This document shows, piece by piece, positions 45,911-53,929 of a stretch of DNA of 64,000 nt. How positions within the stretch are numbered: the stretch's first letter is position 1; every line of letters starts with the position of its first letter. The stretch comes from an uncultured Cellulomonadaceae bacterium. Lineage in GTDB: Bacteria; Actinomycetota; Actinomycetes; Actinomycetales; Cellulomonadaceae. The stretch covers positions 1 through 64,000 of the forward strand of contig CANLXM010000001.1 in assembly GCA_947495165.1 (NCBI GenBank). The letters run 5' to 3'. A program made the position numbers and the translations under genes. Below the pieces are notes generated by a model. The model saw only the letters and a program-made list of their open reading frames with translations, was not told where the DNA came from and ran no database searches.

Positions 45911-45978
45911 ACTTCGTGAGTTTGACCGCGACTTCGTCAGTTGCAACTCACGAACTCGCGGTCGAACTCACGATCTCG
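45911..45978. repeat. four-unit inverted/direct repeat in the 45753-46090 intergenic region
   Basis: A 68-bp imperfect palindrome centred on GTTG|CAAC (45944/45945), 29 of 34 positions complementary. Each arm holds two tandem copies, 20 nt apart, of GA(C/G)TTCGT(G/C)AGTT: at 45911 and 45931, and reversed at 45946 and 45966. The rest of the 338-nt gap (45753-46090) is G/C-rich without a gene. Either an operator bound by a tetramer or a dispersed repeat unit; it shares the 9-mer GCGGTCGAA with the copA palindrome, which may be chance. Confidence 0.7.
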
Positions 45979-46090
45979 CGGATGGGGCGCTGGGGCGGGG
46001 GGCGGGTGAAGGGGCGAGGGGCGGGCACCGGAGCACCGAGGCGGGCAGGGCCGGGGCGCCGGGGCGGGCCGGAAACCTCCGGTCGCCCGG

Positions 46091-46411
46091 TCACCACATG
46101 ACGGAGCGCTCGCGCTCGCCGCGGCGGATCGGGTACCAACGGTTGCCGTAGCGGCGGGTCACCGCGCTGCCCTCGATGTCCGCGAGCGCGCCGGTCGTCG
46201 CGCACACGTGGTCGGCCACCCGGAAGGCGGCGGGGTTGTCCTCGGCGAGAAACCGCACGGTGATGCGCGCCTGGCCCCGTACGACGCCGACGTCCCACGC
46301 CTCGACCGTCGTGAGCTCACGGCCGGCGTCGGTGGCCGTCGGCAGGATGGTCTCGGGGTCGACTCCCGGGGCGAGGGCCCCGACGGTCGCGGTCACGCGG
46401 TAGGACGGCAC
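46091..46411 (-). CDS. conserved hypothetical protein
   Basis: 106 aa beginning MPSYRVTATVGALAPGVDPE. Mixed alpha/beta pattern with YRVTATVG, ARITVRFLAEDNPAAFRVADHV and RRYGNRWYPIRRGERE; one cysteine. No signal or membrane segment. GTG start 6 nt after TACCCT, leaderless type, and divergent from azlC with 35 bp between starts. No family recognised. Confidence 0.7.
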   Translation of the reverse strand: MPSYRVTATVGALAPGVDPETILPTATDAGRELTTVEAWDVGVVRGQARITVRFLAEDNPAAFRVADHVCATTGALADIEGSAVTRRYGNRWYPIRRGERERSVMW

Positions 46412-46417
46412 CGAGCC

Positions 46418-46440
46418 AGGGTAGTCGCGCGGGCTACGGT
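46418..46440. promoter_or_regulatory. divergent leaderless -10 boxes
   Basis: Minus-strand TACCCT (46418-46423), 6 nt from the GTG at 46411, and plus-strand TACGGT (46435-46440), 6 nt from the GTG at 46447. Only 35 bp separate the two start codons and 11 bp the two boxes, so each -35 would fall over the other gene's start; polymerases should exclude each other. Confidence 0.55.
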
Positions 46441-46446
46441 GTGGGC

Positions 46447-47154
46447 GTGGAGGAGGGACAGGGACGCGCGGCCTATCCGGCGCTGCGGGCCGCGGCGGGC
46501 GACACCCTCGCCGTCGGGTTCGGCCTGTTCCCCCTCGGGGTCGCGTTCGGGGTGCTGCTGGTGCAGTCCGGCTTCGCCTGGTGGTGGGCGCCGGTGTTCT
46601 CGATCATGATCTACGCCGGGTCGCTCGAGTTCCTGGCGGTCGGCCTGATCCTTGCCGCGACCCCGCTCGCGTCGATCGCGCTGACGACCTTCCTGGTGAA
46701 CTTTCGGCACGTGTTCTACGCGCTGAGCTTCCCGCTGCACCGCGTGCACGGACCCTTCGCGCGGCTCTACGCCCGGTACGCCCTCACGGACGAGGTGTAC
46801 GCCGTCACCGCCACGCGCCCGGCCGAGACGCTGAGCAGCGCGCGCATCGTCTGGATCCAGGTCCTCTGCCAGGGCTACTGGGTTCTCGGCGGCGTGACGG
46901 GCGCGCTGGTGGGGTCCGTGATGCCCGACGTCGAGGGCATCAGCTTTGCGCTCACGGCCCTGTTCGTGGTGCTCGCCATCGACGGGTTCCGCGTGCACCG
47001 GGACGTGCCGGCCCCGGTGCTCGCCCTGGTGTGCGCCCTGCTCGCGCAGCTCCTCGCACCGGACTACATGCTCGTCGCGGCGATGACGGCGTTCGTCGTC
47101 GCGCTCGGGGTGCGGTACGTCGTCGTCGAGCGTGGGGGGAATGCGCGTGCCTAG
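46447..47154 (+). CDS. azlC: AzlC-family branched-chain amino acid permease
   Basis: 235 aa large subunit of a two-part exporter. Membrane segments and motifs fit the family: GDTLAVGFGLFPLGVAFGVLLVQSG, SIMIYAGSLEFLAVGLIL, TTFLVNFRHVFYALSFPL, YALTDEVYAVT. Exports branched-chain amino acids or analogues with AzlD. The GTG at 46447 is 6 nt after TACGGT; GTG 46441 is an alternative two codons longer. Overlaps azlD. Confidence 0.93.
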   Translation: MEEGQGRAAYPALRAAAGDTLAVGFGLFPLGVAFGVLLVQSGFAWWWAPVFSIMIYAGSLEFLAVGLILAATPLASIALTTFLVNFRHVFYALSFPLHRVHGPFARLYARYALTDEVYAVTATRPAETLSSARIVWIQVLCQGYWVLGGVTGALVGSVMPDVEGISFALTALFVVLAIDGFRVHRDVPAPVLALVCALLAQLLAPDYMLVAAMTAFVVALGVRYVVVERGGNARA

Positions 47155-47473
47155 CACCGGGTACGTCCTGGCCGCGCTCGCGGTGTTCCTCGTGGTGACG
47201 TTCGCACTGCGCGCAGCACCGTTCCTGCTGATCGACCGGCTGCGCGGCTCGGCGGCCGTCGCCTGGCTCGGCGCGCGCATGCCGGTCGGGATCATGGTGA
47301 TCCTCGTCGTCTACACGCTGCGCGAGACCCCGTTCACCGGGGCTCCGTACGGCGCGCCGGAGCTGGTCGCGCTCGCCGTGACGATCGGCCTGCACCTGTG
47401 GCGACGCAACGCCCTGCTCAGCATCGTGGGCGGGACGGCGCTCTACGTCGCGTTGACGGCCCTGCTCACCTGA
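47141..47473 (+). CDS. azlD: AzlD-family branched-chain amino acid transport protein
   Basis: 110 aa with three or four hydrophobic segments (YVLAALAVFLVVTFALRAAPFLL, WLGARMPVGIMVILVVYTL, LVALAVTIGLHLW, LLSIVGGTALYVALTALL). TFALRAAPFLLIDRLR is an AzlD hallmark. Small partner of AzlC, overlapping it by 14 nt. ATG 47141 is used; GTG 47147 has better spacing from the GGGGGGA run and GTG 47132 is a third option. Confidence 0.9.
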   Translation: MRVPSTGYVLAALAVFLVVTFALRAAPFLLIDRLRGSAAVAWLGARMPVGIMVILVVYTLRETPFTGAPYGAPELVALAVTIGLHLWRRNALLSIVGGTALYVALTALLT

Positions 47474-47488
47474 CGTCGAGACCTTGCC

Positions 47489-48616
47489 TCAGCGCCCGAC
47501 GGCCCCCACGAGCGCGCGGAGCTCGTCGTCGTCGACCCCGGCCGCGAGCGCGAGCGTCACGACCACGCGCGCCTTCGCCGGGCTCAGCCATCCGCCCGGG
47601 ACCACGCCCCGAGCGAGGAGGTCGATCTCGCCGCCGGGGTATCCGTACGTCCCCGTGAAGCCCGGGCCCGACCCGGCGCGGCTGCACAGCACCACGGGCA
47701 TGCGGGCGGCGAGCGCCTCCACCCGCGGCACGGCGTCGGCGGACACGTGCCCAGCGCCGGCGGCAGCGAGCACGACGGCGTCGTAGCCGGGGGCCAGCCC
47801 GGCGAGGAGCGCGAGGTCGTCGCCGACCCCCGCCTGCACGACCGCGACGCGTGGGCTGAGGCGTCCGGCGACCCGCGCGAGCCCGACGATCCGGTCGAGC
47901 ACGCGCGCGCCAGCGCCGTCGGGCACCGAAGAATGGGACTCGGAGGTCGCTCCCGACGACGTCTCGCTCCCGTTCTTCGCCGGACGGGACGAGAGGTCCG
48001 CGAGCGACACCGGGCGCGACCCGAAGGTCACGCGACCCTCGGCGACGACGGCGACCGGGCCGAACGGCTCCGAGCTGAACGCGTCCGTGGCGAACGTGCT
48101 GGCCTTCGACGCCCATCGGGCCGCGTGCGACCGGTCCCCCAGGTGCACGAGCACTCCCGCACCCCGCGCCTGAGCGCTCGCGGCGACCAGCACGGCCCCC
48201 ACCAGGTTCGCGGGTCCGTCCCCGCCGGGCGCCGAGCGGTCGCGCAGCGCACCCGTGACGACCACCGGGACCGCCGCGGCCGCGCCGAGCAGGTCCAGCG
48301 CAAACGCGACCTCCTCGATCGTGTCGGTGCCCTGCGAGACGACGACGCCGTCGACCGGCGCGCCAGCGACCCGCGCGCCAGCGGCCGGCTCCCCGTCCGC
48401 GAGCGCCGCGATCGTGTCCCGGAGCGCCAGGACGTCGTCGAGCGTGAGGGACACGGACGGCGTCATGCGCAGCTCGACGGGCACGAGCTCGACGTCGGGC
48501 AACCAGCGCACGACGTCCTGCCCCAGAGCGGCGGCCCCGCTCACCGGCACGACGCCGGGGGTCGAGGTGCGTTCGGAGCTGATGGTGCCACCGAGGGTGA
48601 CGAGGGCGATTCTCAT
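47489..48616 (-). CDS. L-asparaginase, type I/II fold
   Basis: 375 aa; hydrolyses asparagine to aspartate and ammonia. Nucleophile Thr11 in TLGGTISS, second triad VSQGTDT (Thr97, Asp98) and Lys171 in ASKAST; C-terminal domain VVLAAAGAGHVSADAVPRVEAL, GSGPGFTGTYGYPGG. No signal peptide, so cytoplasmic. Residues 213-230, in the linker between the two domains, are Ser-rich (KNGSETSSGATSESHSS) and are encoded by an imperfect palindrome (47927-47979), apparently an in-frame insertion. Leaderless-type start: TAGGTT, 6 nt, ATG. Confidence 0.9.
   Translation of the reverse strand: MRIALVTLGGTISSERTSTPGVVPVSGAAALGQDVVRWLPDVELVPVELRMTPSVSLTLDDVLALRDTIAALADGEPAAGARVAGAPVDGVVVSQGTDTIEEVAFALDLLGAAAAVPVVVTGALRDRSAPGGDGPANLVGAVLVAASAQARGAGVLVHLGDRSHAARWASKASTFATDAFSSEPFGPVAVVAEGRVTFGSRPVSLADLSSRPAKNGSETSSGATSESHSSVPDGAGARVLDRIVGLARVAGRLSPRVAVVQAGVGDDLALLAGLAPGYDAVVLAAAGAGHVSADAVPRVEALAARMPVVLCSRAGSGPGFTGTYGYPGGEIDLLARGVVPGGWLSPAKARVVVTLALAAGVDDDELRALVGAVGR
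47927..47979. repeat. palindromic insertion inside the asparaginase gene
   Basis: Arms CGAAGAATGGGA (47927-47938) and TCCCGTTCTTCG (47968-47979) are complementary at 11 of 12 positions around a 29-nt spacer. It is A/T-richer than the flanking gene and encodes the Ser/Thr/Asn linker of the enzyme. The motif GAATGGG also starts the 49-nt palindrome at 23427 after AG, a possible but weak relation. Confidence 0.55.
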
Positions 48617-48625
48617 GGCGCGAAC

Positions 48626-49765
48626 CTATCCGCCGAGGCGGTCCGCCCGCCCTGCGGCGTCCTCGACCGCCGTCACCGCCTCGGGCTGCGTCGCCCCGGT
48701 GGCCCGCAGCAGGTCCACCGCGGCGCTGCGCACCTGGCCGACGAGGACCGCGCTCGCGTGCGAGCCCGGCAGCAGGCCCGAGGCGGTCGTGGCCGCCCGC
48801 AGCGCCCACGTGCGGACGTCCTCGGCGTCGGCCTGGCCCGTCACCCAGCGCTGCAGCTCCTCCACGGCACGCACGACCTCCTGGAGCGCCTGCACGTGCC
48901 CAGAGGTGACCGCGGGCTCACCGTCGTCGGTGTCCCGGTGCCGGACCAGGTTCGCGGCCGCCCGGCACAGCGCCCGTCCCGTGGACAGCATGATGACCAC
49001 GCGGGACGCGACCGCCGTGACCGTGCGCACCGCGAAGTGCCGCTCGCGTCGCTCCACCTGACGCCAGGCGAGGCGCTCGCGCGTCGCCGCGAGGGCCTCG
49101 CTGATCTCGGAGCGGGCGTCGTCGAGCGCGTTCATGTCCTCGAGCGCCTCCTCCGCCTTCGCGACCGACCCGGTCTCGACCGCGCGCGCCGCCTTGCGCA
49201 GCGCGTCCGCCAGTCGGCCCAGCACGCTCGCGGTGATCCCCCGGGCCAGGCGGTACGGGTCCGGTGCGGCGACAGCGTTGAGCACGACCGCGACGACGCC
49301 GCCCACGAGCGCGTCGCCGAGCCGCACCCACGCGCTCGCGTCGAGGTACGGCGCGAGCGCCATGACGACGACGGCGGCCACGGCGGCCTGGTTCGCCATC
49401 AGCCCGCTGGGACGCGCCGCCACCGCGATCGTCATCGCCACGAGCACAGCCAGGGTGAGCTGCAGGGTTCCGACGCCGAGCCACCGGGACAGCAGGTCGG
49501 CGGCCGCGAGCCCGACGACGACGCCCACCGAGATCTCGGCCGCCCGGCGCACCCGTTGGCCGGCCGCGAGCCCCGTGGACACGACCGCGGCGATCGGGGC
49601 GAACACCGCGTTCTCGCGACCGAACAGCAGACCGGCCACGAGGAACGCCAGGCCAGCGGCCGTCGCGGCGAGCAGGAGCGAGGGCGCATGGGCGCGCACC
49701 CGGCGCGCCACGGTCCGCAGCGGCACGCGGCGTCGCAGCGCTCGCAGGCGACGACTCGCGTCCAC
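48626..49765 (-). CDS. FUSC-like membrane protein
   Basis: 379 aa. Basic N terminus, then six hydrophobic segments in the first half (PSLLLAATAAGLAFLVAGLLF, AVFAPIAAVVSTGLAAG, VGVVVGLAAADLL, LQLTLAVLVAMTIAVAA, QAAVAAVVVMALAPYL, LVGGVVAVVLNAVAAPDPY) and a helical cytoplasmic second half, like FUSC/aromatic acid exporter family proteins. Substrate unknown. GTG 49765 with GGAGG 3 nt upstream is used; an extension to 49978 would translate a tandem repeat as Arg/Ala-rich sequence and is rejected. Stop lies 10 nt from the asparaginase start. Confidence 0.85.
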   Translation of the reverse strand: MDASRRLRALRRRVPLRTVARRVRAHAPSLLLAATAAGLAFLVAGLLFGRENAVFAPIAAVVSTGLAAGQRVRRAAEISVGVVVGLAAADLLSRWLGVGTLQLTLAVLVAMTIAVAARPSGLMANQAAVAAVVVMALAPYLDASAWVRLGDALVGGVVAVVLNAVAAPDPYRLARGITASVLGRLADALRKAARAVETGSVAKAEEALEDMNALDDARSEISEALAATRERLAWRQVERRERHFAVRTVTAVASRVVIMLSTGRALCRAAANLVRHRDTDDGEPAVTSGHVQALQEVVRAVEELQRWVTGQADAEDVRTWALRAATTASGLLPGSHASAVLVGQVRSAAVDLLRATGATQPEAVTAVEDAAGRADRLGG

Positions 49766-49823
49766 GGGCCTCCTCTCGGGTCGGGTGCGCGGGCGTGGCG
49801 TGGCTCGTAGGAGCGGCCGCTCG

Positions 49824-49899
49824 GCGCACCTCCAGCGTGCCAGCGCACCTCCAGCGTGCCGGCGCACCTCCAGCGTGCCGGCGCACCTCCAGCGTGCCC
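49824..49899. repeat. four-copy 19-nt tandem repeat
   Basis: Unit GCGCACCTCCAGCGTGCCR repeated four times without gaps (49824-49899), only the last base varying. It lies in the 241-bp region between the divergent FUSC and NmrA-like genes, 58 nt before the FUSC start. Each unit also contains GCGCACxxxxxxGTGC, a small palindrome, so it could be multiple protein sites or a slippage-prone repeat. Confidence 0.85.
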
Positions 49900-50006
49900 G
49901 GCACCCGGGCGGCACGCATCCGGGCCCCCAGATGCCCGCGAGTGCGCACCGACCTACGATCGAACGACGGTTCAGCACGCATCCGAGACCTACCTACGGA
50001 GGCAGC

Positions 50007-50657
50007 ATGAAGGTCGTCATCATCGGCGGGCACGGCAAGGTCGCCCTGCGGCTCGCCACGATCCTGTCCGACCAGGACCACGAGGTCACCTCGGTGATCC
50101 GCAACCCCGCGCAGAGCGACGACGTCGCAGACACGGGCGCCGAACCCTATGTCGCCGACGTCGAGCACCTGGACACCGGGGCGTTGGTCGACGTCGTCAC
50201 CGGGCACGACGCGGTGGTCTGGGCCGCTGGAGCCGGCGGCGGCTCACCCGAGCGGACCTACGCCGTGGACCGGGACGCCGCGGTCCGCGTGATCGACGCG
50301 GCCGAGCAGGCGGGCGTGCCGCGCTTCGTGATGCTCTCCTACTTCGGGGCGAGCCTGGACCACCAGGTCCCCGGCGACGACCCGTTCTTCGCGTACGCCG
50401 AGGCCAAGGCCGCCGCTGACCAGCACCTGCGCGACAGCGCGCTCGAGTGGACGATCGTGGCGCCGTCCGCGCTCACGGACAAGGACGGCACGGGGCAGAT
50501 CCTCACGGCCGAGTCCGGCGCCACGGCGAGCGAGGTCTCGCGCGACGACGTCGCGGAGGTCATCGCCGAGGTGCTCGCCGCCGGTCGCGGGATCGGGCGC
50601 ATGGTGGAGTTCAACAACGGCACCGTGCCGATCAGCGAGGCGCTCGCGAGCCTCTGA
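50007..50657 (+). CDS. NAD(P)-binding NmrA/SDR-like protein
   Basis: 216 aa. N-terminal Rossmann motif MKVVIIGGHGKVALRLATIL, VADVEHLDTG, VVWAAGAGGGS, and RFVMLSYFGASLD followed by YAEAKAAADQHLRDS, as in atypical SDRs of the NAD(P)H-binding (YwnB/NmrA) group. YxxxK is kept as YAEAK. Function unclear: redox-sensing or isomerase-like reductase. ATG with GGAGG 5 nt upstream. Confidence 0.9.
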   Translation: MKVVIIGGHGKVALRLATILSDQDHEVTSVIRNPAQSDDVADTGAEPYVADVEHLDTGALVDVVTGHDAVVWAAGAGGGSPERTYAVDRDAAVRVIDAAEQAGVPRFVMLSYFGASLDHQVPGDDPFFAYAEAKAAADQHLRDSALEWTIVAPSALTDKDGTGQILTAESGATASEVSRDDVAEVIAEVLAAGRGIGRMVEFNNGTVPISEALASL

Positions 50658-50735
50658 GGGGGCCCTCGGCCCCGGGGAGCCGCCGCAGGTGCCGGGGCGC
50701 TCCGGCGTGTGGGTGGACAGTGGTTGGATGGGCCC

Positions 50736-52037
50736 ATGCCTGCCACGGACGCCGCCTCGTACATCGCCGACTTCGCTTCCTTCATCGAGGCCTCGCCGTC
50801 GTCCTACCACGCGGCTGCGGAGGTGGCCCGGCGCCTCGAGGAGGCAGGGTTCACCCGCCTCGAGGAGGCTGAGGCGTGGGAGGACACGGTCGCCCGCGGC
50901 TTCGTGGTCCGGGACGGTGCCGTCATCGCCTGGGCTCAGCCCAACGGCGTGACGCCGGCGACGCCGTTCCGGATCCTCGGCGCGCACACCGACTCTCCGG
51001 GCTTCAAGCTGAAGCCCTCGCCGACGACGACGGCGGCCGGCTGGTTGCAGGCCGGGGTCGAGGTCTACGGCGGTCCGCTGCTCAACTCGTGGCTCGACCG
51101 CGAGCTCGAGCTCGCGGGTCGCCTCGTCACCGCCGACGGCGCCGAGCACCTGGTGCGCACGGGTCCGTTCCTGCGGATCCCGCAGCTCGCGATCCACCTC
51201 GGCCGGGACGCCAACGACGGTCTGAAGCTCGACCGCCAGCGCCACGTGCAGCCGGTCTTCGGCGTCGCGGGCGCGAGCACCGCCGACGTCGTCGCGCACC
51301 TGGCGAGCCTCGCCGGCCTCGAGCGGGAGGATGTCGTGGGGTACGACGTCGTCACGGCGGACACACAGGCGCCGCGCCGCTTCGGGGCCGACGACGCGCT
51401 GTTCGCCGCAGGCCGCATGGACAACCTCAGCTCGGTGTTCGCCGGACTCATGGCGCTGCTCGACGCGGCGGCACCCCGCGGCGGGGGCCGCCGGGCGAGC
51501 GCGCGACGCCTCGGCCACACGAGCGTCCTGGCGGCCTTCGACCACGAGGAGCTCGGCTCCGAGACGCGCTCCGGGGCGAGCGGCCCGTTCCTCGCCGACG
51601 TCCTGACCCGCCTCAGCGGCGGCACCGAGGCGGAGCGCCTGCAGGCGTACGCGGGCTCGTGGTGCGTGTCGGCCGACGCCGGGCACGCCGTGCACCCGAA
51701 CTACCCCGAGAAGCACGACCCCACCAACCGGCCCGTCGCCGGCGGCGGGCCGCTGCTGAAGATCAACGCGAACCAGCGCTATGCCACCGACGCGCACGGC
51801 GCAGCCCTGTGGGCCCGGCTCGCCCGCGCCGCCGGCGTCCCGGTCCAGGAGTTCGTCTCCAACAACACGGTGCCGTGCGGCTCGACGATCGGGCCGCTCA
51901 CCGCGACCCGGCTGGGTATCCGGACGGTCGACGTCGGCATCCCGCTGCTGTCGATGCACTCCGCGCGCGAGCTCTGCCACGTCGACGACGCCACCGGCCT
52001 CGCCCGCACGGTCGCGGCCTTCTTCGCCGGGGCGTGA
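50736..52037 (+). CDS. M18 family aminopeptidase
   Basis: 433 aa zinc aminopeptidase (aspartyl aminopeptidase type). Metal/catalytic residues: His84 and Asp86 in GAHTDSPGF, Asp in GRMDNLSSVF, Glu-Glu in DHEELGSETRSGA, and His in SMHSARELCHVDD; CHPNY-type segment reads HAVHPNYPEKHD and NTVPCGSTIGP is a family hallmark. Expected to remove N-terminal acidic residues in the cytoplasm. ATG 50736 is 6 nt after TTGGAT and matches the family start; a GTG further up lacks support. Confidence 0.93.
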   Translation: MPATDAASYIADFASFIEASPSSYHAAAEVARRLEEAGFTRLEEAEAWEDTVARGFVVRDGAVIAWAQPNGVTPATPFRILGAHTDSPGFKLKPSPTTTAAGWLQAGVEVYGGPLLNSWLDRELELAGRLVTADGAEHLVRTGPFLRIPQLAIHLGRDANDGLKLDRQRHVQPVFGVAGASTADVVAHLASLAGLEREDVVGYDVVTADTQAPRRFGADDALFAAGRMDNLSSVFAGLMALLDAAAPRGGGRRASARRLGHTSVLAAFDHEELGSETRSGASGPFLADVLTRLSGGTEAERLQAYAGSWCVSADAGHAVHPNYPEKHDPTNRPVAGGGPLLKINANQRYATDAHGAALWARLARAAGVPVQEFVSNNTVPCGSTIGPLTATRLGIRTVDVGIPLLSMHSARELCHVDDATGLARTVAAFFAGA

Positions 52038-52091
52038 CGCAGATCACTCGTGGCTCTAGGCACGGACGCCTCGCTCCGCTAGCGTCCCGCC

Positions 52092-52448
52092 ATGGAGATC
52101 TATCACCTCACGCATGAGGCGGACTGGGAGTCAGCCCAGATCGTCGACAGCTATGAGGTGTCGACGCGCGGAGCCGACGTGCACCGCATGGGATTCATCC
52201 ACTGCTCGACCGCCGCCCAGCTGCCCGTGGTCGCGCGCAACGTGTACGGCAACGATCCCGCCGCGCTCGTCGTCCTCGTGATGGACGACGACACGATCCG
52301 CGCGGCGGGCACCGAGGTGCGGTACGAGGAGGGCGGCGATGCGGGCTACGACGAGGTCTACCCGCACGTCTACGGTCCGATCGACCCCGCCTGGGTCACC
52401 GCCGTGCGACCGGCGACGTTCGACCCCGCGGGAGTCCTGCGCTGGTAG
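52092..52448 (+). CDS. DUF952 family protein
   Basis: 118 aa. EIYHLTHEADWESAQ, GFIHCSTAAQLPVVA, LVVLVMDDDTI, VRYEEGGDAGYDEVYPHVYGPI: the HxT ... FIHCS ... YPHxYG pattern defines DUF952, an ADP-ribosyltransferase-like fold with unknown function. Leaderless-type start (TAGCGT, 6 nt, ATG). Confidence 0.9.
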   Translation: MEIYHLTHEADWESAQIVDSYEVSTRGADVHRMGFIHCSTAAQLPVVARNVYGNDPAALVVLVMDDDTIRAAGTEVRYEEGGDAGYDEVYPHVYGPIDPAWVTAVRPATFDPAGVLRW

Positions 52449-52488
52449 GTGCGGCGCCGTCGGCCGACCGCGGCGATAGGGTGCCCGG

Positions 52489-53139
52489 ATGGCCGTCTCC
52501 TCCCCCATCACACCGCGCCTGACGATCCGCGCCGCACGCACCCACGACCCGGCCGAGGTCGAGCGGCTGTACGAGATCTGCCTGCGCACGGGCGCCGACG
52601 GCGCCGACGCGTCAGCCCTGACGTCCGAGCCGCGCCTGCTGGGCGACGTCTACCTCGGCGCCTACCTGCGCTTCGCTCCTGAGCTGGCGTTCGTCCTGGC
52701 GGACGCGTCGGTCGAGGGCCCCGCGGGTGTCGTGGGATACGTCGTGGGCACGGCAGACACCGCTGCGTTCGCGGAGCAGCTCGAACGCCAGTGGTGGCCG
52801 TCGCTGCGTGAGCGCTACCCGCTCGCAGCGTTCCCGGCGGGCACCTTCGACGCAGGCCCGGTCCGGGCGATCCATCGACCGCACGCCGTCGACCCTGCGC
52901 ACCTCGAGCGATACCCGGCGCACCTGCACGTCGACCTGCTGCCGGCGGCGCAGGGCGGCGGCTACGGACGACGCCTGCTCGCGACGCTGTTCGACGCCCT
53001 GCGCGCGGCCGGGGCGCCCGGGGTCCACCTCGGCGTCTCTCTGCAGAACACGGCCGCGATCGGCTTCTACGAGCACCTGGGCTTCCGGCGGCTGACCGCC
53101 GACGGCGGGCTCCTGGGTCTCGACCTCTCGACCCGGTAG
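52489..53139 (+). CDS. GNAT family N-acetyltransferase
   Basis: 216 aa. RAARTHDPAEVERLYEICLRTGAD start, GVVGYVVGTADT strand, acetyl-CoA loop in LLPAAQGGGYGRRLLATL (Q/RxxGxG/A) and C-terminal VHLGVSLQNTAAIGFYEHLGFR. It resembles the bacterial O-GlcNAcase-associated acetyltransferase-like group; acceptor unknown. ATG 6 nt after TAGGGT, leaderless type; 40 nt after DUF952. Confidence 0.9.
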   Translation: MAVSSPITPRLTIRAARTHDPAEVERLYEICLRTGADGADASALTSEPRLLGDVYLGAYLRFAPELAFVLADASVEGPAGVVGYVVGTADTAAFAEQLERQWWPSLRERYPLAAFPAGTFDAGPVRAIHRPHAVDPAHLERYPAHLHVDLLPAAQGGGYGRRLLATLFDALRAAGAPGVHLGVSLQNTAAIGFYEHLGFRRLTADGGLLGLDLSTR

Positions 53140-53167
53140 CCCGCCGCGGCGGCTGCGTCCGATCGCG

Positions 53168-53929
53168 CTACTTCACCTCGCGCCGCGCCATCCGCCACAT
53201 CCCGGCGGCCAGCGGCAGGAGCACCCACAGCGTGGTCGCGACCGCGAGCCGCGCCCACTCGCCACCGGTGATGGCGCCCGACTCCAGCAGGGGCGCCGTC
53301 GCGATACCCAGGTCCAGCCACTCGGCCGGCTCCCGCATGGCCGCGATCAGGTTCGTGACGATCGTCCACGCGGTGGGCAGCACGTAGTACGCGACGAGCG
53401 CGACCGGGGTGTTCTGCAGGAGCATCCCGAAGCCCACGCCCTGGGCGATGAAGATGATCTGCATCAAGACGATGCTGCTGATCAGCTGCCCGTCGAGCGA
53501 CCACACCGTGCCGGTGTCCCGCGCGAGCGTGCCGACCACGTTGGCCGCGGCGGCGATGAGCGCGGTCGCCACGATGACGACGAGCCCGAGCCCCACGGCA
53601 CTGACCAGCTTCGCGACGGCCACACGCAGGCGGCGCGGCTCGTGCGCGAACGTGACCATGGCGGTCCGCTGCGACCACTCGGAGGTCGCGGCCATGATCC
53701 CGATCACGGGGAGCAAGAACATCTGGGGCAGCACGGCGGCTCCGAAGAACCCCATGAACGTGAGGTCCGCGGGCTCGCTGAACCACGCGACCGGGATCAT
53801 GACGAGCGCCGTGATGATCGCGATGACGATGACGAACCAGCGCCCCGAGCGGGTGTCGAGCTGCTTGCGCAGCTCGACGCGCGAGAGCCGGGCGAAGGGA
53901 ACCGGTGCGTGCACGGCGAGGGCGCTCAT
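53168..53929 (-). CDS. ABC-2 family transporter permease
   Basis: 253 aa, six hydrophobic segments (WFVIVIAIITALVMIPVAWF, LPQMFLLPVIGIMAATSEW, GLGLVVIVATALIAAA, LISSIVLMQIIFIAQGVGFGMLL, VALVAYYVLPTAWTIV, LAVATTLWVLLPLAAGMW). The EWSQRT loop after helix 2 is typical of these exporters. ATG overlaps the ATPase stop (ATGA). Pairs with the ATPase at 53926; substrate unknown. Confidence 0.88.
   Translation of the reverse strand: MSALAVHAPVPFARLSRVELRKQLDTRSGRWFVIVIAIITALVMIPVAWFSEPADLTFMGFFGAAVLPQMFLLPVIGIMAATSEWSQRTAMVTFAHEPRRLRVAVAKLVSAVGLGLVVIVATALIAAAANVVGTLARDTGTVWSLDGQLISSIVLMQIIFIAQGVGFGMLLQNTPVALVAYYVLPTAWTIVTNLIAAMREPAEWLDLGIATAPLLESGAITGGEWARLAVATTLWVLLPLAAGMWRMARREVK

Noticed and set aside
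49766-49978. N-terminal extension of the FUSC protein
   Set aside because: It translates the 19-nt tandem repeat as repeated Arg/Trp/Cys-rich sequence; GTG 49765 has GGAGG upstream.
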